This document shows positions 24,391-33,063 of a stretch of DNA of 64,000 nt, piece after piece. Numbering within the stretch: the first letter of the stretch is position 1; the number at the start of each line of letters is the position of its first letter. The position numbers and the translations under genes were made by a program. The notes beneath the pieces were generated by a model. The model saw nothing but the letters and a program-made list of their open reading frames with translations, was not told the origin of the DNA and made no database searches. Origin of the DNA: Salsipaludibacter albus (GTDB lineage: Bacteria > Actinomycetota > Nitriliruptoria > Nitriliruptorales > Nitriliruptoraceae); the NCBI RefSeq assembly GCF_019798055.1, contig NZ_JAHOPH010000017.1, forward strand, positions 1-64,000, in the 5' to 3' direction.

Positions 24391-24411
24391 CATCCCAACA
24401 GCCTTAGGGAA

Positions 24412-27372
24412 TCAGGCCAGGTCGTCGAGGAGGGCGAGGACGTCGTCGCCGTAGCGGTCGAGCTTGGTGGCGCCGACGCCGTGGCAGCGGGCCAGTTCGG
24501 CCGACGAGGTCGGGGCCGCCGCGGCGATCGCCTTGAGCGTGCGGTCGTTGAAGATGATGTAGGGCGGCATGCCCTGGTCGCGCGCCTGGTCGGTGCGCCA
24601 CGCCCGCAGGGCCTGGAAGCGGTCCTCGGCCTCGGGGGTCAGCGCGTCCGGCTCGTCGACCGCCGCACCGGTCCCGGACAGCCGGTCCTGGCGCTGCTGG
24701 CGGTAGGCGTCCAGCCGGGACACCGAGGCGACCTCGCCGTCGCGTCGCGACCCCGGGCTGGTGGTGGTGCGACGGGGTCGGACCACTTTCGCCCGCTCGC
24801 CCTCCACCTCCACCTCCGTGTCGACCGACAGGTGGGCGGCCGCACCGTCGACGTCGACCACGACCCGGTCGGTCCCACCGGAACGCTCGACCCGTCGGAC
24901 CACGACCTCGACGCCACCGGGGGCGGTCAGGACCGCGCCCGGCACCGCCTCGACCCGGCCGTCCACGACCCGCGGGGTGGACCGCTCGGGCAGGTCGTCG
25001 TCGTCGGCCGCCCGCTCGTCGGCCGCCCGTGACAGCTCGGCCACGAACGGGGACAGGCCATTGCGGTCCCCGACGACCGCGACCGACTCGCGACACCGGG
25101 TCACCGCGACGTGGAACACGCGACGCTCCTCCTCGACGTCCTCGGCCAGCCGGTGCGGCATCAGCCCGTCGGTCGCGGCGTACACCACGACGTGGTCCCA
25201 CTCCATGCCCTTGACCCGGTGCACGGTCGACAGGGTCACGCCGTCGTCGTCACCCGGCAGGGCCAGCTGGTCACGCAGCCACGGGCCGAAGTTGGCCGGG
25301 TCGGGCTCGAGCAGGGCGAGCTGGGCCAGCGCGTCGAGGTCGTCGCCGTGGCTGGAGCCCTCCGGCCGGGACCGCGACGCGTCCAGCGTGTCCATCGCCT
25401 CACCCAGCCCGATCCGGCTGCGGATCAGCTGGAGGCACGCGGCGGTCTCGGCCCCGTCGGTGATCGCGTCGGACAGGGCCTGGACGTCGTCGAGGTAGTC
25501 GTCCCAGCGTGTGGCGTGGGTGGTCGACAGCACCTCGGAGACGGTGCGCAGCCGGTCCATCGAGAACCGCCGTCCACGGAGGTGGTCCGACACCGCCGAC
25601 TTGACCTTGCGCGACGGGCGGTTCAGCGTCTCGAAGATGTCGCTGCGCTGCATCCGTTCGGGGTCCAGCCCCAGCCGCAGGTAGGCCAGCGCGGTGCGGA
25701 TCCCGGTCCGCTGCAGCACCCCGACGTCCAGCACCTTGGTGTGCGGGACGCCGTCGATCGCCAGCGACACCTGGACCGGCAGCAGGGTCGCGTTGACCCG
25801 CGCCAGCACCGCGACGTCGGTGGGTGCGGCACCGTCGGCCAGCCGGTCGGTCACGACCTCCACGGTGCGTGCCGCCATCGCCCCGGCGTCGACGGCGTGG
25901 ACCTGCGGCGCGACCTCGGAGTGGTCCCGGCCGGCGCGGATCTGCTTGTCGACCCGGCGGCGGTTGTGGCCCAGCAGGGTCGCCACCTGGTCGACGACCG
26001 CCGGCGGGCAGCGGTAGTTGACCTCGAGCGGGTGGTCGCCGGCGCCGGGGAAGTCGGCCGCGAAGTCGATCAGGTAGTCCGGGTCGGCCCCCGCGTAGCC
26101 GTAGATCACCTGGTCGTCGTCCCCGACCCCGAACACCTGCAGCGACGGGGACGCGACCAATCGCATCAGGAGGTGGAACGCCGGGGTGAGGTCCTGGAAC
26201 TCGTCGACCAGCAGGTGGGTGCCCAGCCGCTGGGCCTGGGCCCGGACGTCGGGGCGGGTCAGCAGCAGCTCGCAGGCCCGGAAGATCATCTCGTCGAAGT
26301 CGATCAGGTTGCGGCGGTCCAGCTCGGCGCGGTACTTGCCGAACGTGTCGTCGAACTCGTCGACCTCGAACGCGAGCCCCGCCGACAGCGGGTCGACCAG
26401 CCCGAGCCGGACCAGCCCCAGTGCGTCGAGGTAGGCCTGGAACGGGTCGGTGTTGGGGATCCGGGCGGTCCGCACCAGCCGGTCCAGGATCGAGCGCTGC
26501 TGGCCCTCGTCGATGAGCTCGCGACGCCCGTCCAGGTCACAGATCCACTTGCCGAGGCTGTGGAAGGTCCGCACGCTGCGCCGCCCACCGGCGGCCACGC
26601 CCGGGACGTCGCCCAGCCGCTGGCGCATCTCGGCCGCGGCGCGGGTGTTGTAGGCCACGGCGGTGACCAGCGACGGCTCGTAGCCGCGGTCGGCCAGCAG
26701 GTGGCGCATCCGGGCGGTCAGCACGCGGGTCTTGCCCGAGCCGGCCGGCGCGATGATCCGGGCCGCCCCGCCGTCGTGCGCGACCGCCTCGCCCTGGTCC
26801 GCGGCCAGGTCGTCGCCGGCCGCGGTGGTCCCGAGCAGTCGCGGACGTCCCTCCTGGATCGACTCGCGGTGCACCAGTCCGGTCGGGGCACCGTCGTCGC
26901 CGAGCCCGGCGACCGGGCCACGGGGTCCACCGTCGGCCCAGGCCACCACGCCGTCGACGACCGCGTCCGCGTCCGGGGTGTCCTCGCCGCCGCGGCGACG
27001 CGCCAGCTCCCCGTGCCACCAGATCGGGTCGCCGGAGCGGGCGTCGTAGTTGTTGGCCCACACCAGGAAGTGGAGCCGCTCGCGCTCGAAGGTGAAGCCG
27101 TGGGGCAGCTCCCACGGGTCGCGCGTCTCGACCTCGGGCTCGCGCAGGCCGGCGTTGTCCGCGGCGAGCTCGACCACGACCGGCTCGCGACGTGCCCAGG
27201 CGAGGTGGAGCCGCGCGACCAGTGCTGACGGCGCGGCCACCGCGGCGTCGTCCACGACCAGTCGCGGGGCGTCCGCGGACGTGCCGGGCGGGGTCGGGGC
27301 ACCCGGTGCGACCACGACGCCACGCCCCAGCGCCACGGGGCCGGGGTAGTGGGGATCGGGTTCGACGGGCAT
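24412..27372 (-). CDS. UvrD/Rep-type DNA helicase with N-terminal extension and HRDC domain
   Basis: A 986-residue superfamily I helicase. Residues ~1-190 are an extra domain with HGFTFERERLHFLVWANN and IWWHGELARRRGG. The motor domains follow: APAGSGKTRVLTARM (motif I), RTFHSLG (Ib), LLVDEFQDLT (II), VGDDDQVIYGYAGADP (III), LEVNYRCPP (IV), TVHRVKGMEWDHVVV (V) and VFHVAVTRC (VI). The last ~80 residues form an HRDC domain (FQALRAWRTDQARDQGMPPY, IIFNDRTLKAIA). The arrangement resembles mycobacterial UvrD2 but is longer. It probably unwinds DNA in repair. A GTG two codons upstream could also be used. Confidence 0.93.
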   Translation of the reverse strand: MPVEPDPHYPGPVALGRGVVVAPGAPTPPGTSADAPRLVVDDAAVAAPSALVARLHLAWARREPVVVELAADNAGLREPEVETRDPWELPHGFTFERERLHFLVWANNYDARSGDPIWWHGELARRRGGEDTPDADAVVDGVVAWADGGPRGPVAGLGDDGAPTGLVHRESIQEGRPRLLGTTAAGDDLAADQGEAVAHDGGAARIIAPAGSGKTRVLTARMRHLLADRGYEPSLVTAVAYNTRAAAEMRQRLGDVPGVAAGGRRSVRTFHSLGKWICDLDGRRELIDEGQQRSILDRLVRTARIPNTDPFQAYLDALGLVRLGLVDPLSAGLAFEVDEFDDTFGKYRAELDRRNLIDFDEMIFRACELLLTRPDVRAQAQRLGTHLLVDEFQDLTPAFHLLMRLVASPSLQVFGVGDDDQVIYGYAGADPDYLIDFAADFPGAGDHPLEVNYRCPPAVVDQVATLLGHNRRRVDKQIRAGRDHSEVAPQVHAVDAGAMAARTVEVVTDRLADGAAPTDVAVLARVNATLLPVQVSLAIDGVPHTKVLDVGVLQRTGIRTALAYLRLGLDPERMQRSDIFETLNRPSRKVKSAVSDHLRGRRFSMDRLRTVSEVLSTTHATRWDDYLDDVQALSDAITDGAETAACLQLIRSRIGLGEAMDTLDASRSRPEGSSHGDDLDALAQLALLEPDPANFGPWLRDQLALPGDDDGVTLSTVHRVKGMEWDHVVVYAATDGLMPHRLAEDVEEERRVFHVAVTRCRESVAVVGDRNGLSPFVAELSRAADERAADDDDLPERSTPRVVDGRVEAVPGAVLTAPGGVEVVVRRVERSGGTDRVVVDVDGAAAHLSVDTEVEVEGERAKVVRPRRTTTSPGSRRDGEVASVSRLDAYRQQRQDRLSGTGAAVDEPDALTPEAEDRFQALRAWRTDQARDQGMPPYIIFNDRTLKAIAAAAPTSSAELARCHGVGATKLDRYGDDVLALLDDLA

Positions 27373-27424
27373 GACCACCGCAGGGTAGGGGCCGGGTGTG
27401 CCCCGTCGATCATCGTCCGGGCCG

Positions 27425-27497
27425 GTGTCGACACGTCGACCACGGTCGTCGAGTGTGCGGTTCGGGGACGCGCGTGGCCGCGATCAGCACACTCGAC
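27425..27497 (-). terminator. Inverted repeats between PQQ-protein and helicase genes
   Basis: GTCGAGTGTGC (27448-27458) and GCACACTCGAC (27487-27497) form a perfect 11-bp stem just past the stop codon of the leftward PQQ-propeller gene, with a 28-base GC-rich loop and no T-tract. GTGTCGACAC (27425-27434), a perfect palindrome, lies close by, in the promoter region of the helicase. The first is likely a terminator; the second may be an operator. Confidence 0.45.
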
Positions 27498-27509
27498 AGC
27501 GACGGACGG

Positions 27510-28868
27510 TCAGTCGGCGTCGTCGGCCGGTCGGAGTGCGACCAGCGCCGCACCGGGATCCTCACCCTGCTCGACCGCCTGCACCACGAGCAGGTCCGGA
27601 TCGGTGACCGGGAAGGCGATCACCAGTCCGGCGGTGATCGGCGTGGTCCACGTGACCGACAGGTCCGGGTAGGCGTACAGGGCCAGGTCCGTGTCGTCCA
27701 TGCCGTCGGTCGCGGCGAGCACGCCGACGTCGGTCGCGGCCACCGCCCCGAAGAAGAAGGCAGGGCTCGGTGGGGTCACGACGGTCGGGGGCTCGCCGGG
27801 CCGGGACAGCTCCAGCCGTTCGGTGCCGTCAGCCACGACCCAGAGCTGTCCGTCGACCTCCACCGCGTCCTGCAGCCCGGACTGCAGGGTGGCCCGCCGG
27901 GTCCCGTCGCCGTCCAGCAGGACGACACACGGGTTCGTCGAACCCCGGCACCCGCCCAGGGTCACGGCGACCTGCCCGTCCCCCCAGGCCTGGAGGTCCT
28001 GCACGTCGGTGTCGAACGACCGTGCCCACCGCTCGCCATCGTCCGGGCCCTGGCTGACCACCCGAGCGCCGTCGGCCGACACGACCTCGTCGCCGACCCG
28101 CAGCGGGTCGGTCCCGGTCGGGGCCTCGTCGTACACCACCTCACCGGCCGCGGTCTGGAGCTGGACCGAGCTGCCGGTCAGCACGACCATGTCGTTGCCG
28201 CGGGGACGGCACGACGGGGCCGGCTGGAGCCGGACGATCTGGCCATCGGTCGGTCGGACCTGGCCGCACTGGCCATTGCCCGAGACGGCCAGGCGCCCAT
28301 CGGGCATGGCCCATCCCTCGAAGCTGGCGTCGACCGGGAGCTCCCACAGCTGCGCGCCGTCCTCCAGTGCGCGCCCCACCAGCCGGTCGGGCGTGACGGC
28401 GGTGCGGACCTGCTCGACCGCGATGGTCGTGCCACCGGTGACGACCGCGGTCACCTCGTCGTGTGCCGGCTCGTGCGCCCAGGCGACGTCGCCGGTCGCG
28501 ACGTCGATCCCCCGCACCCGCCCACCGTCCGGGACCGCGTCGACGACGACCAGCATGTCGCCGTGGCGCACCACCTGGCCCGTGCCGAACTCGAACGCCA
28601 GTGGCACCTGCCACGTGGCCTCCACCGGTCCGGTCGGGGCCGTCGGGAACGACGCGGTCACGTCGGACGGCGGACGGTCGGACGCCAGGGCGAGGACGAG
28701 CACGGCCCCGACGACCACGACCAGCACGGCGCCGAGCCACCATGCCCACGAGGGTGTGCCGGTCGGCCCGGGATGGTCGGTCGGTCCCGAGTCGACCTCC
28801 ATCGGGTGCTCGTCGCCCGTGACACCGGCGACGTCCCGCCCCGACGTGGCGTCGGGCGTGTCCGTCAC
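27510..28868 (-). CDS. Membrane-anchored PQQ/WD-like beta-propeller protein
   Basis: A 452-residue protein with a short charged N-terminus, one transmembrane anchor (AWWLGAVLVVVVGAVLVLAL, ~40-60) and an extracellular region of repeated beta-propeller blades: for example GRVRGIDVATGDVAWAHE and GQLWVVADGTERLELS. The blades resemble PQQ-like repeats but no cofactor site or enzyme motif is evident, so a scaffold or binding role is more likely. Cysteine pairs (NGQCGQV, PSCRP; GGCRG, NPCVV) may form disulfides. GTG at 28868 is chosen because GGAGGAGG lies five bases upstream. Confidence 0.8.
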   Translation of the reverse strand: MTDTPDATSGRDVAGVTGDEHPMEVDSGPTDHPGPTGTPSWAWWLGAVLVVVVGAVLVLALASDRPPSDVTASFPTAPTGPVEATWQVPLAFEFGTGQVVRHGDMLVVVDAVPDGGRVRGIDVATGDVAWAHEPAHDEVTAVVTGGTTIAVEQVRTAVTPDRLVGRALEDGAQLWELPVDASFEGWAMPDGRLAVSGNGQCGQVRPTDGQIVRLQPAPSCRPRGNDMVVLTGSSVQLQTAAGEVVYDEAPTGTDPLRVGDEVVSADGARVVSQGPDDGERWARSFDTDVQDLQAWGDGQVAVTLGGCRGSTNPCVVLLDGDGTRRATLQSGLQDAVEVDGQLWVVADGTERLELSRPGEPPTVVTPPSPAFFFGAVAATDVGVLAATDGMDDTDLALYAYPDLSVTWTTPITAGLVIAFPVTDPDLLVVQAVEQGEDPGAALVALRPADDAD

Positions 28869-29050
28869 GTCCGCCTCCTCCGACACCGAGAGCCTACGAC
28901 ACGACACGAGGGTGACCAGGGCATCGCCGATGCGTCGACGGACCGTTGGTGGGCGTCGGCGCGGTGCGGGCGTCCGCACGTCATGGCATCCTCGACGTGG
29001 CGTGCCCGCTCGGGCGCGTTGCCGTGTCCACGAACCCAGAAAGCCCTCGC

Positions 29051-30103
29051 ATGCCCGAGTCCTCCTCGCCCTGGACGGCCGCCGACGACCGCTACGAGCA
29101 GCTGGAGTACCGGCGGACCGGGCGGTCCGGGCTGGACCTCCCCCCGGTGTCGCTGGGGCTGTGGCACAACTTCGGCGACGACCGCACGCTGGACGACCAG
29201 CGCGCCGTCCTGCGCGAGGCGTTCGACCTCGGCGTCACCCACTTCGACCTGGCCAACAACTACGGCCCGCCCTACGGCTCGGCCGAGTCCAACTTCGGCC
29301 GGGTGCTGGCGACCGACTTCGCGCCCTACCGCGACGAGCTGGTGATCTCGTCCAAGGCCGGCTGGGACATGTGGCCCGGCCCGTACGGATTCGGTGGGTC
29401 GCGCAAGTACCTGCTGTCCAGCCTCGACCAGAGCCTGGACCGGATGGGGCTCGACCACGTCGACATCTTCTACTCCCACCGTGCCGACGAGTCGACGCCG
29501 CTGGAGGAGACGATGGGCGCGCTGCACACCGCGGTGACCAGCGGGCGGGCGCTGTACGTCGGGATCTCGTCGTACTCACCGGAGCGCACCCGCGACGCGG
29601 CCGCGATCCTCGCCGACCTCGGGACGCCGCTGCTGATCCACCAGCCCAACTACTCGATGCTCAACCGCTGGATCGAGGACGAGCTGCTCGACACGCTCGA
29701 GGACGTCGGCGCGGGCTGCATCCCGTTCTCACCACTGGCCCAGGGGCTGCTGACCGACAAGTACCTCGACGGCATCCCGGAGGGGTCACGCGCCGCCCAG
29801 GACAAGTCGTTGGACGACGAGACCATGACCGAGCAGCTGCTGGAACGGATCCGCGGGCTCAACGACCTCGCGTCCGACCGCGGCCAGACGCTGGCCCAGA
29901 TGGCGATCGCGTGGACCCTGCGGGACCCACGCGTAACCAGCGCGCTGATCGGCGCGAGCAGCGTCGAACAGCTGCGTGACAACGTCGGCGCCGCGGACAA
30001 CCTCGACTTCGCCGACGACGAGCTGGCCGCGATCGAGGACCTGCTGGCCGACCGCGCGGGCAGCGACGACGTCGACCTCTGGGCCGACTCCACCCGCATC
30101 TGA
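29051..30103 (+). CDS. gpr: Aldo/keto reductase, YghZ/Gpr-like
   Basis: A 350-residue cytoplasmic NADPH-dependent reductase of the AKR14 type. The catalytic set is visible: Asp and Tyr in HFDLANNYGPPYG, Lys in ISSKAGWDMWPG, His in FYSHRADESTP. SRKYLLSSLDQSLDRM and the length (E. coli YghZ is 346) match the L-glyceraldehyde 3-phosphate reductase group, which also reduces methylglyoxal. The ATG at 29051 fits the usual N-terminus. It diverges from the PQQ protein and is convergent with the Asp-rich protein gene. Confidence 0.92.
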   Translation: MPESSSPWTAADDRYEQLEYRRTGRSGLDLPPVSLGLWHNFGDDRTLDDQRAVLREAFDLGVTHFDLANNYGPPYGSAESNFGRVLATDFAPYRDELVISSKAGWDMWPGPYGFGGSRKYLLSSLDQSLDRMGLDHVDIFYSHRADESTPLEETMGALHTAVTSGRALYVGISSYSPERTRDAAAILADLGTPLLIHQPNYSMLNRWIEDELLDTLEDVGAGCIPFSPLAQGLLTDKYLDGIPEGSRAAQDKSLDDETMTEQLLERIRGLNDLASDRGQTLAQMAIAWTLRDPRVTSALIGASSVEQLRDNVGAADNLDFADDELAAIEDLLADRAGSDDVDLWADSTRI

Positions 30104-30150
30104 TCGACGAACCAGGCTCGTCGACCTCGGGACCGGCCCTGGTGGGCCGG
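30104..30150. terminator. Two hairpins between convergent genes
   Basis: TCGACGA (30104-30110) with TCGTCGA (30118-30124), then CCGGCCC (30133-30139) with GGGCCGG (30144-30150). The first begins immediately after the reductase stop codon. Both are perfect 7-bp stems without T-tracts and probably end transcription from both sides. Confidence 0.55.
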
Positions 30151-30176
30151 CCCCGGGTGGGCGCGAATCCCGACCG

Positions 30177-30878
30177 TCAGTCGTCGTGGTCGTCGTCCTC
30201 GTCGTGGTCGTCGTCCCGATCGTGGTCCTCGTCCCGATCGTGGTCGTCGTCGCCATCCCGACGCCCCGATCGGTCGTCTCGGTCGTCGTCGTGGTCGTCG
30301 GAGTCCTTGCCGTGGTCGTCATCCCGGTCGTCGTGGTCGTCGTCCCTGCCGCGGTCGTCCCGGTCGTCGTCCGAGTCGTCGTCGGCATGCGCCTCGACCC
30401 GACGGTCGCGGACGCGGGCGCGCATCTCGCCGTCCTCCAGCTCGACCTCCAGGTCGACCCGGTCGGTGCCGTGGCGGAAGGCCACCTCGACCTCGTCGCC
30501 GCGCGATTCCTCCACGAACACCTCCCAGCCGTCGATCGCGGACGTGTCGACCAGCTCCAGCACCACGCCGTCGCGGGTGACGCTGACCGTCCCGACCTCG
30601 GCGACGTCGAAGGTCTGGCCGTCGGTGGCGAAGGGGTCCGGTCCGGGGTCGGACGTGGCGGTGGCCGCGTCGTTGCTCGGGCTGTCGTCGGGGCTCGGGT
30701 CGTCGTCCGGGGCGAAGGGGTCGCCCTGTCGGTCGTCGGGCCCGTCGTCCTCGGGCGAGTCGTCGACCTGGGCCGCGGCCTGCACGTCGCCGTCGGACAG
30801 GGCCAGCGCCAGGCCGGCGCTGCCCACGACCAGCAGGCCGGCGGTGCCGACGGCCAAGAGGCTGGTGCGCGTCATCAT
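30177..30878 (-). CDS. Secreted Asp/His-rich protein downstream of two-component system
   Basis: A 233-residue protein with an N-terminal signal peptide (LLAVGTAGLLVVGSAGLALAL). An acidic linker follows, then a compact ~65-residue region (FDVAEVGTVSVTRDGVVLEL ... GWEVFVEESRGDEVEVAF), and a C-terminal tail of about 60 residues made almost only of Asp, His, Arg and Gly. The tail could bind calcium or transition metals. The compact region resembles the PepSY-less stress proteins that sit beside actinobacterial two-component systems, but I assign no family. Start at the first of two ATGs, six bases after GAGGAG. Confidence 0.8.
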   Translation of the reverse strand: MMTRTSLLAVGTAGLLVVGSAGLALALSDGDVQAAAQVDDSPEDDGPDDRQGDPFAPDDDPSPDDSPSNDAATATSDPGPDPFATDGQTFDVAEVGTVSVTRDGVVLELVDTSAIDGWEVFVEESRGDEVEVAFRHGTDRVDLEVELEDGEMRARVRDRRVEAHADDDSDDDRDDRGRDDDHDDRDDDHGKDSDDHDDDRDDRSGRRDGDDDHDRDEDHDRDDDHDEDDDHDD

Positions 30879-30921
30879 GGTGGTCTCCTCGGTTGGTGAC
30901 CACACCGTCGCCCGGCTCGGG

Positions 30922-30959
30922 TCAAGCGCGCCTCCACGCGACCTCAAGAGCAGGTGAAG
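30922..30959 (-). promoter_or_regulatory. Phased direct repeats upstream of the Asp-rich gene
   Basis: On the minus strand CTTCACC (from 30959), CTTGAGG (from 30948) and CTTGACC (from 30926) are spaced 11 and 22 bases apart. This 11-base phase is the usual binding pattern of OmpR/PhoB-family regulators. The same pattern, including an identical GCTCTTGAGGT block (30951-30941), recurs before the other Asp-rich gene. Confidence 0.65.
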
Positions 30960-30986
30960 TCGTCGGGAACGGCCGCGGACACACCC

Positions 30987-32258
30987 TCAGCGAGGGCTGT
31001 GACGAGGCAGGACCAGCTCGACACGGGCACCGACGCCCGCGTCCGGCGTACCCAGCACCACCCGACCACCCGCCTCCTCGGCCAGGCGCCGGCAGATGTC
31101 CAGTCCCAGCCCGGTGGAGCCGTCACCGGACCGCCCCCGCTCGACGAGGTCCGACGCGAACCCGGGCCCCGCGTCGTCCACCGTCAGCACGGCGCCGTCC
31201 GCCTCGGCGGCCACCGTGACCGTGAACGCGGTCGCGGCCGGGGTGTGGCGCAGCACGTTGACGACCAGCGCATCGACCGCGGCCGCCAGGTCGTCGGCGG
31301 ACACCCCGACCACCACCGGGACCGTCGTGACGTCGGCCGTGACCGCCCGCCCCTCGTCCTCCGCCAGCGGGCCCCAGTAGTCCAGCCGCCCACGCACGAC
31401 CGCGGCGAGGTCGGCGGGCCCTCGCCCCGCGGCGCCCGCACGGGCCTGGCGGATCATCTGGTCGACCGCGGCCTCCAGCCGGGCGAGGTCGGCGGCGAGC
31501 CGGTCGATGCCGGGGGCGTCGCCCATCGCCTCGAGGTCCAGCCGCAGCGCCGTGAGCGGGGTGCGCAGCCGGTGGGACAGGTCGGCGGCCCCCTCCCGCT
31601 CGGCGGTCAGCAGGTCGTCGATCGCGTCGGCCAACCCGTTCAGCGCGGTCGCGACGTCGGCGATCTCCGGTGGCCCGTCGACCGGGGCGCGGGTGTCACG
31701 TCGTCCGGTGGTCAGCTCGCGCGCGGCCGCGGCCACGCCGGCGACCGGTCGGGTGATCCGCAGCGCGAGCCGGTCGGCGAACAGGGTCGCTCCCACGACC
31801 AGTGCGAGGCCCAGCAGGCCGATCACGGCCCACGAGGCCGCGACCCCGGCACCCAGGCGATCCTCGGGCACGACCACCTGGACCACGCTGATGTCGTCGG
31901 CGCCGCCGATCGGGGTCACCAGCGCGATCCCCCCCGGCACGGGCACGCGCGCACCCTGCCCGGCCTGGGCGCGGGCCAGCACGTCGTTGGGGATCGGCCC
32001 GGCGCCGACGGTGGTTCCGTCGGGCAGCACGACCGTGACCTCGCCGGCGTCGGCGACCGGTCCCAGTGCCAGGGCGGTCCGGACGGTGTCGGGGCCACCG
32101 TCGACCAGCGCCACGGCCATCAGGTCGGCGACCTGGCCGGCCTGGGCGAGCGCCCGCTCCTCGGCCAGCGTGGCGACCAGGAACCCCAGCGGGATGACGA
32201 AGGCCAGGACCACCATCGCCGTCGTGGCCGCCGCGACCACTGTCAGTTGGCGCCGCAC
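30987..32258 (-). CDS. Sensor histidine kinase
   Basis: A 423-residue membrane sensor. The first helix is MVVLAFVIPLGFLVATLA (~15-32). An extracytoplasmic sensor loop of ~110 residues and a second helix (AVIGLLGLALVVGATLF) follow. Next are HAMP, a HisKA domain with the phospho-accepting His in DLSHRLRTPLTALRL, and an HATPase_c domain with N box VNVLRHTP, G1 DDAGPGF and G2 STGLGLDICRR. It starts at GTG four bases after the regulator stop, so the pair is co-expressed. The signal is unknown; the flanking Asp-rich secreted proteins hint at a cation or envelope-charge cue. Confidence 0.94.
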   Translation of the reverse strand: MRRQLTVVAAATTAMVVLAFVIPLGFLVATLAEERALAQAGQVADLMAVALVDGGPDTVRTALALGPVADAGEVTVVLPDGTTVGAGPIPNDVLARAQAGQGARVPVPGGIALVTPIGGADDISVVQVVVPEDRLGAGVAASWAVIGLLGLALVVGATLFADRLALRITRPVAGVAAAARELTTGRRDTRAPVDGPPEIADVATALNGLADAIDDLLTAEREGAADLSHRLRTPLTALRLDLEAMGDAPGIDRLAADLARLEAAVDQMIRQARAGAAGRGPADLAAVVRGRLDYWGPLAEDEGRAVTADVTTVPVVVGVSADDLAAAVDALVVNVLRHTPAATAFTVTVAAEADGAVLTVDDAGPGFASDLVERGRSGDGSTGLGLDICRRLAEEAGGRVVLGTPDAGVGARVELVLPRHSPR

Positions 32259-32262
32259 GTCG

Positions 32263-32952
32263 TCAGTCCTCGGTCGGCGCGACCAGCTTGACGCCGACGC
32301 CCCGGACGGTGTGGAGGTAGCGCGGTTCCGCGGCGGTCTCCCCGAGCTTGCGTCGCAGCCAGGACAGGTGCACGTCGACGGTCTTGTCGGCACCGCCCAG
32401 GGGCTGCTGCCAGACCTCGGTCAGCAGCTCGCGGCGGCTGACCACCTCGCCCGCCCGACCCGCCAGGTGCGCGAGCAGGTCGAACTCGAGGCGGGTGAGA
32501 TCGAGCTCGTCGCCGTCGAGGGTCGCGACCCGCCCGCGGGGGTCGATGTGCAGTCCGCCGACGTCGATCGGTCCCGGACGGGTGCTCGCGGTCCCGACGC
32601 GGCGCAGGACGGCTCGGATCCGTGCGTCCAGCTGGGCTGCCGAGAAGGGCTTGACGAGGTAGTCGTCCGCGCCGGCGTCGAGGATCCGGACGATCTCCTC
32701 CTCGCCGTCCCGTGCGGTGGCGACGACCACCGGGGCATCGCTGAGCCCGCGGAACATCGCCAGCCAGCGCTCGCCGTCGACGTCGGGGAGGCCGAGGTCC
32801 AGCACGACGACCTCGGGCGGGTCGTCGATCGCGCGCTCGAGGGCGGGCATGCCGGCGGCCTCGGCCAGGACGGCATGGCCACGGTCCGTCAGCGCCCGGA
32901 CCAGCGAGCTGCGGATCCGGGCGTCGTCCTCGACGAGCAGCACGTGCGCCAT
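32263..32952 (-). CDS. OmpR/PhoB-family response regulator
   Basis: A 229-residue regulator. The receiver domain has the acidic pair in LLVEDDARIR, the phosphorylation site Asp in VVVLDLGLPDVDG, and Lys in DDYLVKPFSAAQL. The C-terminal winged helix (GLHIDPRGRVATLDG ... VSRRELLTEVWQQP ... VDVHLSWLRRKLGE) is OmpR/PhoB-type. It is the first gene of the pair with the kinase. Its promoter is shared with the divergent Asp-rich gene and contains phased CTTGA repeats, so autoregulation is likely. Confidence 0.96.
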   Translation of the reverse strand: MAHVLLVEDDARIRSSLVRALTDRGHAVLAEAAGMPALERAIDDPPEVVVLDLGLPDVDGERWLAMFRGLSDAPVVVATARDGEEEIVRILDAGADDYLVKPFSAAQLDARIRAVLRRVGTASTRPGPIDVGGLHIDPRGRVATLDGDELDLTRLEFDLLAHLAGRAGEVVSRRELLTEVWQQPLGGADKTVDVHLSWLRRKLGETAAEPRYLHTVRGVGVKLVAPTED

Positions 32953-32990
32953 GGGGGGAGCCTACGAGCGTCCCGGACCCGGAGCGTCCG

Positions 32991-33032
32991 GCTTGACGAC
33001 CTCCCAAGCCGGGCTTAACCCGCTCTTGAGGT
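32991..33032 (+). promoter_or_regulatory. Phased direct repeats in the divergent regulator/Asp-rich promoter
   Basis: CTTGACG (32992), CTTAACC (33014) and CTTGAGG (33025) are spaced 22 and 11 bases apart. GCTCTTGAGGT (33022-33032) is identical to the block upstream of the other Asp-rich gene. The site lies 31 bases before the ATG at 33064 and 40-80 bases from the regulator start. Confidence 0.65.
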
Positions 33033-33063
33033 GGACGGCGGGGCGATGCGGCACGCTGGCGCC

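Larger units (their letters stand above)
22670..24411 (+). mobile_element. IS110-family insertion element (limits approximate)
   Basis: An IS110-type DEDD transposase gene with a structured 5' noncoding region. IS110 elements lack clear terminal inverted repeats, so the ends are not certain. AGGGA occurs near both candidate edges (22671-22675 and 24406-24410) and may be the core. The element lies between the tetO region and the stop codon of the helicase gene. Confidence 0.6.

Noticed and set aside
27425-27434. LexA-type SOS box before the UvrD-like helicase
   Set aside because: GTGTCGACAC is a palindrome but does not match the actinobacterial consensus TCGAAC-N4-GTTCGA.
30142-30957. Long plus-strand frame rich in Ser and Trp (for example SSWSSSRSWSSS)
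   Set aside because: It is the antisense of the Asp/His-rich tail gene; codon positions follow the minus-strand gene.
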